DNA from: Monocercomonoides exilis
Lineage: Eukaryota > Preaxostyla > Oxymonadida > Polymastigidae
Direction of reading: 5' to 3'
Assembly (NCBI GenBank): GCA_001643675.2
Contig: LSRY02000004.1
Location: 502,001 to 566,000, forward strand
DNA length: 64,000 nucleotides
The notes beneath the pieces were generated by a model. That model saw nothing but the letters and a program-made list of their open reading frames with translations, made no database searches and was not told the DNA's origin. The translations under genes were made by a program, and so were the position numbers. Each line of letters opens with the position of its first letter. The first letter of the stretch is position 1. Positions 1 through 11,700 of this stretch are shown here, in pieces.

Positions 1-1285
1 TTTCATTCATGTCCATCTCCATTCTTTCTCCTTCTTCTTTCTCTTCCTGCGACTCCTTCTCCTCTTTAGCCTCTTTAGCCTCGCTCTCCCTTCCCCCAGG
101 TGTCGACGCCTCTCTCCTCCTCCTCCTCTCCCAGTCATACCCAATCGTCAGGGGTAGCCCAAGATCTGTCACCACTTTCTCCATCAACCCTTTCAGAAAC
201 GCATAGTTCGGATGATCGCCAAACCGCAGCTTGTTCAAGTAGTTCACAAATTCCTCAAACTGATGCGGCAGATGCGCTACCAACCTCGCATTCTGAAACT
301 CCATCTTCCGCCGGCCAATCGACTCCTTGTCTTTGTCTGCGCTCCACGGAAGGCGTCTCCTCGAAAACTCAACGAGCATGTAGAGAAGAGACCACAAATC
401 GTCCACTTTTCCAAGTTCCTATTGTTGTGAAATTGATAAAAAATTTGTTGAAATTTTTATTGAAATTGGATGATATCAATTCACAAGTCCAAATTGCAAA
501 TTCATACCAGATTTTGATGAGAAAAAACGGACGCATAACGTGGCGTTCCTCTAAAGCCAACTTCTCTTCTCTCTGTCATTTCTGATGGCTTCACTCGCTT
601 TGCAAGTCCATAGTCAATGAGAAAAACAGTATGCTTTTGTCCGTGAAGGCCAATAAGAAAGTTAGCCTTGTTTGTGAAATATGATACAAAAATTAAAATC
701 AAAACTTGCTTCATAACAATTTTTCTAACAATAACTAACAAACAGGTTTTATATCTCGGTGAATCAAATTTCGAGAATGAAAAATTTCCAATGCTTTTAA
801 GCACTCCAATCCAAGAAGAGCAACTGTCGGAATAGAGAATTTTCGCTTTTTCCTACTTCTTAAAAGATCTCTGAAGAAAAATGTCAATTTAGAAAAGCAA
901 TTGTGTAAGTTTCAATAATATACATTAAACTTGGGCCTAAAAGATCCATAGTATAAAAATAATCTTGCCCTATGATTCCAGAATGATGGAGGCGTGGAAA
1001 ATGCTCGTATCCTTACAAAATAAGTATTCAAACGAAGAAAGAAATCATAAAGCTGAAAATGCGAAAAAGCAATAAGAAACCTTGAAGTTCTGTTAATACA
1101 GCAACTTCAATTCGTAAAGATTGAGCTCCAAGAGCTTGTTTTGATTTTTTGATTGCTAAGTCCTGACCCTTCCATTTTGCATGATAGATTACACCAAACC
1201 CGCCTTGCCCAAGTTTCTTGACAATTACGAGCTTATCGGTTGGAGAATCCGAGAGTTGAATAACATCTGGATCTCTCTCGCTCAT
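1..1285 (-). CDS. Tau-tubulin-kinase/CK1-family protein kinase (3'-partial at window edge)
   Basis: Ser/Thr kinase of the casein kinase 1 superfamily, closest by eye to the TTBK branch. Exons read on the minus strand: 1285-1081, 1011-924, 870-744, 666-508 and 418 to the left edge; introns are 69, 53, 77 and 89 nt and every junction keeps frame. Visible motifs: glycine loop LGQGGFGVIYHA, ATP lysine in LAIKKSK, catalytic loop HRDIKPANF, LIDYGLAK where CK1 kinases normally have DFG, then RGTPRYAS and VDDLWSLLYMLVEF, the CK1/TTBK substitute for the APE and DxWSxG regions. After the kinase fold the sequence turns into an E/K-rich tail that leaves the window, so the C-terminus is missing. The start at 1285 sits about 25 residues before the glycine loop, as usual for the family. 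All catalytic residues are present, so it is probably active. Family assignment is firm; the TTBK sub-assignment is less so. Confidence 0.9.
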
Positions 1286-1620
1286 TTACGCCAAGAAATA
1301 TGGTGCAATAAGCGTTTTATTTCGATTCTTTTGAATCAGTGATAAAAAATACAAATGAAGCTAACTTTGATCAATTATAAAAATGAGAATTGAAGAAATC
1401 TATTTATAAGATGAAAGATAAATGTAATACATTGCAACAATGAAAAAAACAAGGGAAGCTACCTTTGAACATTTGAAATGATTAGATGAAACAAATAAGA
1501 TTTACTCTTCTCAAGATGCTATCCCCAAATAAAAGAATAACACTCGAATTTGAGCAAAATAGAAAATCACTAAAAATAAAATACATTGAATCGTAGATAA
1601 TGCGAAATGAACTGTAAAAT
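1286..1620. other. Intergenic spacer
   Basis: AT-rich spacer between the start of the kinase gene and the 3' end of the AP-1 mu gene, both on the minus strand. It should contain the kinase promoter and the mu 3' UTR. I see no ORF, tRNA-like box or repeat in it. Confidence 0.6.
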
Positions 1621-3166
1621 TTAAGCGCTCTTCTTTATAATCTTCGGTTCATTTTGTCTTATAAGATATTCTCCAGCACGAGTCATGTAACGAATCCAGG
1701 GGTGTGTGTGATAGTTGCTTCTCTCTTGCACCTTCAAATGGCGCACTTGAATTCCAGAAAGAGTGAAATACGGAATTTCGAAATGGATCTGAATTGGTGG
1801 CCTTTTTCTTGTCTTCTCCTCTGTTTATTCATAAATACATATCAAAAAATAATGAAAATAACAATTATCAAAAGAGATTCACAGCAAACCGTCAGCCTTT
1901 GTTGTAGGAAGACCCATCTTTGCAACCAATTGTAATTGACGCTGTCCTCCGACATGCTTCATTGACCAGCACAATGCATCTTTCTCGGGCAAGTATTCAC
2001 ACTTTCCCAATGAAACATCAACTTCTGGTGTATCCACGTCAGATGGAACAGGAATCAAAACGCGTAAATCATCTGCTTGGGATTTGGCTTTGTAATTTGT
2101 TGTGATCTAAATTGATGAGAAATTAGTAAAAATACAAAAATTAATTGAAAAATGTTTAATGAATTATTTTTACCAATAAAAAACTTTTAGATAAACCAAA
2201 AACTTTCCATACTCTTATTCCAATTTCTGCTCTGCTCCTTTCAAATTCTCGTGATTGAACATCAACAGTAAACAAAGGTCTCATCTGTTTGCTGATTCTA
2301 TAGCTCATCAGCTCAAATGGGCCATCTGGAGGGATAAATGAAATGGTTCTATCAGATTCAAAAGGACTAAGACGGACGCAGCGATGAAATTTTATGTCTT
2401 CCAAATCGACTGTTCTTAGACCAGTAGATCGAGTGGAATTCCTTCCCTTATAAAATTTTCAATATAAAAATAAATCTTAAAAAAATAAATAATTTCAAAC
2501 AGAACGCTCAAAAACAAGTTTGTCATTTAGTCCAAGACGAAGTTCTGGCATTCCAGAAAGTTGGCAGTTCATATTAACAACTCCACAAATTTCAGATGAT
2601 ATAACATTGCCTGAAGGTTGGACAATAAAATTAACTTCTTCAACAACATCAAGAAACACTTGATTTTGCTTATAGTAAGGAGGAGGATTATCGGGTCTCC
2701 ACGAAACAGCTCCAGTTGGAGGAGGAATAGCTTTAATCTTCTCCATTTTCTTTGATTCTTGGAAAACAGCAGATTTCAAGGCAGAAGCTTCATATGATTG
2801 AGGATATCCGAAATCAAGCATTTCATCAAGCAACTCAAGAATCACTGTGAAGTTATCTCGAATACTTTCTTCTTCAACTTTGTTAAAATATGATTTGAAT
2901 ACAACAATCATCTTACTCAGCATCATTAATACAAGAGCAACATTCAAATTAGATTGACCAACAGCCAAAAAGTAAACATCATGATGTTTTATGTGCACAT
3001 AAGTCATCCCATCAACAACAAAAACAGGTTTCATATTACACTCTTCTTCATCAATGACATTCGCAATAAAATGCCTTGTGCAATTTGCGGTTGGAATATC
3101 CCCTCTGCAATCACGAGATATTAGAACCTTGCCCTTCTGGTCAAGAATGTATAAAACAGAGATCAT
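1621..3166 (-). CDS. AP-1 clathrin adaptor complex, mu subunit
   Basis: Medium chain of the AP-1 adaptor, which selects tyrosine-motif cargo for clathrin vesicles at the trans-Golgi and endosomes. Four exons: 3166-2501, 2446-2204, 2106-1883 and 1801-1621; introns of 54, 97 and 81 nt; 437 residues, the normal family length. The N-terminal longin-like half begins ISVLYILDQKGKVLISRD and contains EESIRDNF and LLDEMLDFGYPQ. The mu homology domain follows with AVSWR, GMPELRLGLNDKLVFE, VKFHxCVRLS-like IKFHRCVRLS, TISFIPPDGPFELMSYR and FEIPYFTLSGIQVRHLKV, ending WIRYMTRAGEYLIRQN plus nine extra residues. An in-frame ATG lies 21 nt upstream (3187), but starting at 3166 gives the usual few residues before the first strand. 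The third intron starts GTGAAT; this donor is the one that restores the frame into PPIQIHFEIPYF. The AP-1 rather than AP-2 call rests on the signature motifs and is likely but not certain. Confidence 0.93.
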
Positions 3167-3386
3167 TAAAAAACTCAATAATACCATAACTTGACTTTTC
3201 TTATTCAGATTATTGAAAAAAATTTTTAATTTTAAGAAATGAATGTTTGTAATTTATAGTATTAGAACATTATATTAATTGATTGTGTCTTATTTTTTTC
3301 ATTTCATATTCATTAAAAATTTTTTATTTTTGAAATGTTTGTGAATTGATAGGTTTTCAATATTCGAGCTCTGTAAAAAAATTTTT

Positions 3387-5685
3387 TCATTTCCGTTTTT
3401 TGATAGGAATAAGGCTCTCAAAGTTGGCTCTTTGTGCAATTTTCAAAGTATCAAGTGGCTGAAAAAAAAGTTTTGAAGAGAAAGAAATTTTTTAAAAACT
3501 AAAAAACTAAACAGAAAACAAACTGTTAGTGTGTGTTGAGAAGCAACTGCGATCCATGTGTTTTCTGGGCAGCAAGAGACTCCAAAAACAGGTTGAGCTT
3601 CGCCATCCTTCTTTTTCACCATTTTGCTCGTGATCTTTTGCATGTTTACTTCAACATAAAGAAAAATAAAGAACAGAAAAATTGAAGATAAATAGCAATT
3701 ATTCAAGCAAAATGGAAATGAACAAGAAAAGAAAATCTTATAAATAAGTCCACACCATCAAAAGTGATCTCTCCCGGTGCTCCAGGAGTCTGCGATGCAC
3801 GAGCAATGGGAGTAATACTGACATCCCAGAATACGCATCTTGCGTCTTCTCCTCCAGTGACAAGGAGATGATGATTCGAAGAATGCTGCGACGGATGAGA
3901 AAGAGGCACAGAGGGAATATACACACACGAAGAGAAAGACAAAGAAGTAGCACTTTTTGAGTGAGGGCGCAGCTGCAGCAGATGCTCAGGCTTCTGCAGG
4001 TTGTGCAGATCAATGCAGTGGATGGAGCCGTGCTGCGTGGTGCAGAAGAGCAAGTAAGGCGATGAAGAAGGCGGGCAAACAGAAGACGATGAAGAAGTCG
4101 AGGCTGAAGCAGACGAAGCATCAGCTGCTCCAAAGACAGAGGCAGAGGAAGCCATGAGCGAAGGAGGAGGAGATGGAATTGGATGAGTGAAAGGAGGAAC
4201 AAAGCTCATTGATTCGATTCCAGAGCGATCAAGTTTCGTCTTTGAAATATGATAAATCAAAGATGAAGGAACAGTCGGAATAGCTGTATGCCCCAGAGGA
4301 CTCGCTGAAGGAGTACTGAAACCAAAAGGAGATGCCAACGGAGCTCCCGCTTGTGGAGCAACAGCTGCTGCAACCGCAGATCGTATGTCTGTGATGAACA
4401 TATCGCCCGACTTGCAGCCACATACAAGTACGCTTGCTGACATCCACCCCTTTTTGTCGAATTCAGGGTCTCCATCAACCGGACTCCTGCCCCACGCAAT
4501 GCTCAGCACAGTTCGCCCATCGCCGTCCTCGCGAATGAAGTCACAAACATTCAGCAGAGCAATAGGTGTCTCTGTTTGCACATCCCACACACAGACAACA
4601 CCAGTTGTATATCCACATGCAAGAATATGACTGTGCTCTGGATTAGTCTTCATGCATGTGACATGGTTGGGATTCTCCAACTCTTTTCGTTGCTCCTCCT
4701 CTTCTATTTGTTTGAGCTTCTTTTTTAGTGATTTCAGCTTCTGTTTCGTTATTCCTTCGGTTGCTATTTGCCTTTTTATCTTTTCAATTTCACTTTCTTC
4801 TTCTGAGTCATCTTCATCCATTCCTCCTTTAAGCATCTTAGCACCGCTGGATTTCTTTGATTTCTTATGCAAAACCGCATTCAAATCTAGTGTGCCGCAT
4901 GGAGCTCCGGATTTTTCTATGTCAAAAAGTTGAACAACATGATGTGTCATTCCAACTGCAGCTATTCTTGTCATTTTCGTAGATTCACTAGAAGAATAAA
5001 ATCCAGCCCATTCAGCACAAACTGGCATATAATCGAGATCAATTTGATATGCCTTTTCGAAATCTCCTTCTTGACGTGAAAGACGATTCACTTCCACAAC
5101 ATAAGGTTCATTCATTCCAGCAATCTCCTCGTCTTCATCTTCATCATCCGCAGCCATCTTACGGCCTGATTTATCTTTCTTTTTTTTCTTAGGCTTTTCG
5201 CCCATAGAAATCATAATTCGTGGAGCAAGCACATAATCGTCTGTGGTTTTGATTTCAGTCTCTTTTTGCAATTCTTCCAGTTCTTCTTCATCAAGCTTAA
5301 AAAACATAAAATAAGAAACAAAATCAAAATTCAAACTTCTCCAACTTGATATTCATCATCTTTTGGCAAAATTACATCTGGTGGTTTTCCAAAAACTTTA
5401 ATAAAAACATAATTATTTGTAATAAAATCGTTTAAAAAGCATACATTCCAATTCAGGATCATCGTCATAATGTTCCATATCGAAAATATCGTCATCGTCA
5501 TCGTCATCATCCAATTTATGTTTTTTTTCTTGTTTTTTCGATTCTTTTTCTTTTTTCACAGGCTGGACGGTTTTGAGTTTAAGATCAGAAGTTTCTTCTT
5601 GATCTTCAGCTATGTAATCTTCGAAATGAGAGATTGCATTCCATCTTTTACACCAACACACGCTTGGAAATAAAAGAATAGACAT
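3387..5685 (-). CDS. PWP1-like WD40 protein (periodic tryptophan protein 1 homologue)
   Basis: Nucleolar WD-repeat protein; PWP1 homologues act in rRNA transcription and pre-60S ribosome assembly. Five exons: 5685-5445, 5395-5337, 5295-3756, 3648-3524 and 3458-3387; introns of 49, 41, 107 and 65 nt; 678 residues. The N-terminus has the PWP1 pattern of a tryptophan/cysteine start followed by a long K-rich and Asp-rich stretch ending in DMEHYDDDPELE, then TDDYVLAPR. WD repeats include IAAVGMTHHVVQLFDIE, HVTCMKTNPEHSHILACGYTTG with VCVWDVQTETPIALL, and TGGEDARCVFWDVSI; the late VFGVSCCPENTWIAVAS matches the PWP1 C-terminal blade. The protein is longer than typical PWP1 (about 500 residues) because of serine/alanine-rich inserts between blades. 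The divergence of the last blade and short final exon (ending IPIKKRK) are the least certain parts. Confidence 0.82.
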
Positions 5686-5783
5686 TGTAATTTATTATTG
5701 ATCAAAGTTGATCAAAATTAATAAAAATTTATATTTCAATAAAAAATAAAAAACTAGAAAAAATATCCAAAATCCAAAAGCAA

Positions 5784-8700
5784 TTAATTATTTTGAATTA
5801 ATTGCTGTCCAGTTATTTTTGAAATCTTTGTAAGCAACTTTTTTATACTTTCATAGCTCTCAGGTGTTTGAATCCAGTCTTCAATATTCTTTTTGGCCTT
5901 TTGTAAATGAGAAGGAACGGAGCGCATAGAGCCTGTTGAACTCGAACTTGTTCGAGACGCAGCATTAAAAAGAGAAGCAACAGAAGGATGCGAAGCAATT
6001 TGCTGAGAAACAAAAGTGATTTCAGTTTCTTCGGGTGCATGTGAAGCAATGACATCCACGTAATTGTCTGTTTCTGCTCGTATAAGATTCCTGAAGCAGC
6101 AAAGAGACCCAGGATGGAAAGATGTACATTGAGAAGAAGAAGAAGAAGAATTTGAAGCAAAAGGAAAGAATTGAGCGCTTCGTGAGATATGAATAGAAAG
6201 AGGAGTGGCCGAAGTGGTCTGATCAGCAACCATCAGGAACATCTCAGACAACTTCCGAGGATCCGCTTTCAATAATGATGCTTTTTTGTCCTTTTCTTCA
6301 TTCACATCAGAAGAAGAAGAAGAAGAAGAAGAAGAAGAAGAAAGTGATTCCTTCTCTTCTTTCTTCTCTGCATCTTTTGAAGAAACATCATCACTTTCAG
6401 CCTTTTGCCGAGAAGAAAACGAAGTCCTTTCGTATGAGACGATTTCAGAAGCATACAGAACAAGAAAGCATCCATCAAACTCATATCCACATGGCAGATG
6501 CAGAAGATCATCAACAGTTGTTGCGATTCTTGGCTGAGAATAAAGCGGATGAAGAATAAGAGTATTTCTAACAGGCTGTTGAATTGACAAATGCAAAGAT
6601 CCTCGTTGCCTGCGTACTTGAGAGTCTTCATTTTGTGTTTGAAGAGAAGTCTGTGCAGCTGCAGACTTTGGCAGAGCAACTGGAAATGGATTGTGCAGAT
6701 TGTTTGAGAGTGCTTCGAGTGAAACGTGTTGGATGAGTGTTCTGTTGGAAGTGCTGACAGAAGTGAATGGAACTACTATCCGATCAAAAGCAATGAGCTT
6801 CCTGAATTTCAAGTCAATTTCAGAAGAAATCGATTCTTCTGATGAAATAGATGACAAATGAATATCATTGGATTCTTTCTTTGGAGGAAGGGATGGTTCA
6901 TTTGGTTCGTCTTTTTCCATTGCATTTGACTGAATCTCATCACTTGATGCAGAAGACACCGCAGACAAAGAATTCGATGAAACTTCATCTTCTTTGCTTG
7001 ATGAAGATTCAGGAATAGCTTCTTCTTTTGACCCTTCTGAGCAGACCTCTGATTTCTCTTTTTCTTCATCAGAATCCATCTTTCCATCAGAATTCGCTTC
7101 TGTCTGTTGTTTATATGTTGATTCTTCTGGTTTACCTTCTGTTCCCTTTGCTTCGTCAGTCGAATTAGTTACAGTTTTCCCAAAGAACAAACTGAATGGT
7201 GAGTCGAAATCATTTTCTTCAAACACTTTCTTTTCTGGTGTTTTGGTAAGAGTTTGATCTTCTTCACTTTTTTCAGATTCGGTTTTTTCATTTTCAATTT
7301 CTTCTTTCCCCTTTTCTTTCTCTTTCTCTTTCTCCTCTTCTTTCTCTTCTTTCTCTTCCTTCACTTCTTTCACCTCTTCCTTTACTTTCTCTTCCCCTTC
7401 TTTCTGTTTTTGAGAGCCAGATATATTCTCTTTTAACTGTTCACTAGATGCTTCATTTTCTTTGTCTGAGCAGCTTGATAACTGGGACAAAACAACAGAC
7501 TTAAACGGATCAGACGGGAGAGACTGCCCCAAATCACTCGATTCTGTCAGAAGAGCAGCAACTGTGTCTGGAATGGTAAACGAGTCTTCATCATCTTCGG
7601 CTGATTGCAAAGATGAACTGCTTGAATGACTTGATTGATCATCGGTTGAAAGAGTAGTATGCTTTGGATCAATTGAATTATCACCCGTTTTTTCTAAATT
7701 ATTTTGATTGTTATTCTCCTTTTGATGACTGCTTTTCACTTTCTCATTTGAGTTCTTCCACAAGTTCATTGGAAACGAATTTATCACTTCAACTGAAGAA
7801 TTCTCATCAACATCAAGTTGCATTCCAGTCTGTACTCTTTCTGCTGGAAGAAGAATGTGCCTCTTTGTCATCGCTCGTGTTTGCGGCATCACAAAGTTGA
7901 ACCGAACAACGCATCCTTCTTTGAATGGCTCTTCTTCATTCTCGTCATCTGGGCGCCAGAATGTGAGGTATGTTGACTGAGGCACTTGCAACTCCACGTT
8001 CGAAGTGTTCATTGATAAATTGCATGAAGAATCATCAACCATCTTGCCACTGGAGAAACTTCCATCGCTCATTCCAGAAATATCACTGTTCATATTGAAA
8101 CTGTTTTGAATGTTGAAAGCTGCTGAATCATATGATTCTCTTGCTTCAGAATTCATCAACAAAACACTCTTTCTCTTTGCAATTCTTGGGATCTCCAGCA
8201 CATCTCTGACTTTCACTTTTCTGAATGGCGTGATGCTTCTCAATGCTGTGAATGAAGACAGCAACTGCTGCATTTCTGATGAAAGCTCGTTCTGTTTGGC
8301 TTCCAACTGTCTTAACTGCGCAGAAAGCTCAGAAGAGACAGTCGAATTAAATAAGCGTGACTGAGAAGAAGAAGCGGGCAAACGAGAAGAACGAGAAAAT
8401 GAACTGGCTGATGACAAAGAAGGGGAACTTATGTTCTGATGAAAATCTTCTTGTTCTGATGTTGATACATTTGATGTAAGCGATGAATGAACCGAAACCA
8501 TTGCAGCAAGTGACGGCGCAGAAGCGAGTTCTGATGCAAGCAGTTGCGTCTCTGGAGATTTGACCCCCAATTTTCGCATTGATGTGCTCAGCTTTTGTGC
8601 AAACTGATCCATAATTCTGAGTTCCTCTTTCTCCATCTCATGCTGCATCTGCACATTTAGCTGATCTGCTCGTTTTTCAAGCAATCTTTCAAAAAGTGTC

Positions 8701-11700
8701 TGTGCAATTGTTTCGCTTGCCTCACATCTCACAAATGAAAAAGAAGGCTTCGTAGCTGAAGCATCTTCCTCTTCGTCATCATCATTGAATTGATCGATTT
8801 CAGCAGCCTGCTTTCGTTTACCAGATCCTTCTGCAGAAAAAGCCAGTGACATTTTCCTAGCTCTTGTGGCAATAATCCTCTCCATCTCATCCCATCTCTC
8901 TTCCTTCACAAGATACTCCGTCGGATACACACGCTGAATGGCACACAAACACGAAGGCACAATGCCTCCGCCTGGTTTGATTGATCTCAGGAGAACAGGA
9001 AATGTGGGAGTTCTTTGGAATCCCAATCTGACATTCCATTTCGCTCTGCGTGTGCTGTTCACATGGAGTCTGAGGTAAGGCTGGTCGGCGAGTGGATTTG
9101 TTGGCGGAGCCAAAGAAGAGAAAGTGGATCCTTTTTGCTGGTCGAAAAGAGCAGAAAATGTTTTGATGAAATCTTCATTTGTGGAAGTCATGTTGAGAAT
9201 AGCTGCTTGTCTCATCTTTGACGAATTTGAAGAGGATGATGATGATGTAGCTTTTTGCTTCTCTTCTGCTGGTGCATTCTCGTTTTTCTTCTTCGATCCA
9301 CCAGATAATTTCTGAAGACATTCAAACACTATTTTCATTTCCTCGTCCATCAGCTTCTCATTCGCGTCAGTCACTCCATTTCTCATCAGCTCTTCTTTCC
9401 TCCTCTCAATGTACACCTCCTTCGCATCATCTACAACTGTCGAAATGCCCATCACACTCAACAGATCCAGCGGCGATGCTGGCAGCCTGTCCCCACCCAT
9501 CATTTCTGCCCCGCATATCCTCAGCTTCATTCCTTCTTTGATCTTTCCTTCAGCAACATAACCTGTGAGATACTCATCTAACTCACTCAGAATGGAGTAC
9601 CATCCATCAGACAGCTCCACAATGGCAGGTTCAAATGATAAAACAGACATTGGCATTGCAGACGATGCTGAAGACGTAGACGACGAAGAAGAGGCAGAAG
9701 TGGCATTGCGATCAGTAGTCGTTGTTGCTTTTGATGCTCCTGTCTGCCAGTCATCAAAGCTTTTCCTCCCAATTCTGACTATTCGTGCTACAAACAGCAC
9801 CATGTGCCTCCCCACATTCGCATCCCCTTCCATAATCATTCTCAAAGCTGATCTTTTCGCTCTCACAAATTCAGCGTCTGCCCGTTTCAGCAAATGGAAC
9901 AGCACGTTTTGCGGAGTAAGCAGCGAATGGCCAGAACGACATCCGTTCAATCTCCTCAGTTTCCGAATGCTTTTGGCAATCCTCCTTCGAGTTATGTCTG
10001 TTTTGTGGAATGCAGAAAGATGGGCAGAAGAGGCGTTTGATATGAATTGTGCGGAAGAAGGCCTCAGCTCAACTCCTCCCAATCCATCCAGCCAAAGAGT
10101 AGTATCCTCGTCCTGTTTGACTTTTAAACCAGTTGCTGGAATGTTTGTGCTTTGTTGAATGACAGTTGATGCTATTTCTTCTTCGTCTCGCTCGTCTTCT
10201 TCCCCTTCCGAACTGCCAAAGTTTGTATATGATCTAACTCCGTGTCCAAATGATGTCCCAGTCAGCTGATCAGTGTTTTTCTCCTTCCACCGTGCTGCGT
10301 TTGTTGTCTCCACAATCCGCTCTGCTTCTGCTTCCAAGCGTCTGTCTTCATCTTCCTCCACATCCTTTGCATTCCCCATTTGATACAGCCTCTCTTCCTC
10401 TTCCAACATCTCATTCTTTTCATCATCCTCCATCGTGTTTAGTACATCTTCCTCATCATTGTCATACATTCCTGTATCCTCGCTTGTCACATAACTGCCC
10501 AGTGTATATGGAAAGCATCGCTCCATTGCAGCTAATTTATATACAATCCACCGCCACTGTGTCAGAACCCATGGAAGAGTGATGAGTGCTGATATTGATG
10601 GAGGAAGTGGCTGAAGAGAACTTTGAACAGAAGAATGAGAAGGAAAAGTTGATGAAGATGATAACGATATTGGTGAGGTGAATGTACTGAAAGTTCCAGA
10701 ACTCCCTGACTGTGAAGTTGCATTAGCTGAGCTTGCAGATTGAGTGAGACAAATAAATGCCTCAAAAGGTCCCCATCTCCTGGGTTTGTCAATCGTGGAA
10801 GAAGAAGGCGCTGATAGAGAAGGCGATGGGAATGGTGGATTAAAACTGGGGTAGTTGTTCAAGTTGAACACAAAAAAGGCAGCAGACACAGATGTCATTT
10901 CGATGGATGCTCTGCTCAGCCAGCGGTGTAGCGTCTCTTGTGTGTGCAAAGACAAAGCAAGGAGACTGTGTTTCTGTGATGAGAAGTAGCCTGTACTGCT
11001 TGATGAAGACAACTGAGTCAATAAGTTTGACTCTCCCTTCTGCTGCTGCTGTTGCTGCACAATGTCCATCAATGACGATGGCGCTTCTGTTTGTTCGTGC
11101 TTCAGCCACTCAACCAGAGAAACCTTGCTCAGTTTTGGCGAAAGCGCAAGAACTGAAGCAAAAAGCGTACCAACATCACCCGGGGACACAGAAAGAGACG
11201 AAGCGCTTCCCTTTCGCATTTCGTCTTTCACTTTTTTCTCCAAGTCGTCCTGGACATTCTGCGAAGACATCATAAAATTAGACAGCTGGACGATCTCTTT
11301 GAAGGGCTTCTTCCACATCTGCAGCTCAATCAGCGGAGGCCGCTTGTTTTTCGACTGGAAAAGCGAAGTTTCAAGCAAAGACTGATTGTCAGGCAGACTC
11401 GACGCTGAAGCAGGCAATGGCTCGAACACAGCTGAACTGCCATCGACTATCATTTTCAGGGGTTCTTGTGTTGATATTGGATCGAAGGCTGCATTGCTTC
11501 CATTGAAGGTATTAGTTAAGGATGTATCTGTTGATTGCTCAAACGAAGATCCCATCTCAATCTCCTTTGCAGAAGAGTCACTGAGTGTTCTATTACAAAG
11601 TGAGTCATTTCCATTCATTGCCAATTGATCTGCTTCAAAGCTGATATTCTTTTCATTGCTCATACATTCACATCCTGGTTGAAGAGATGGAATTTCACTG

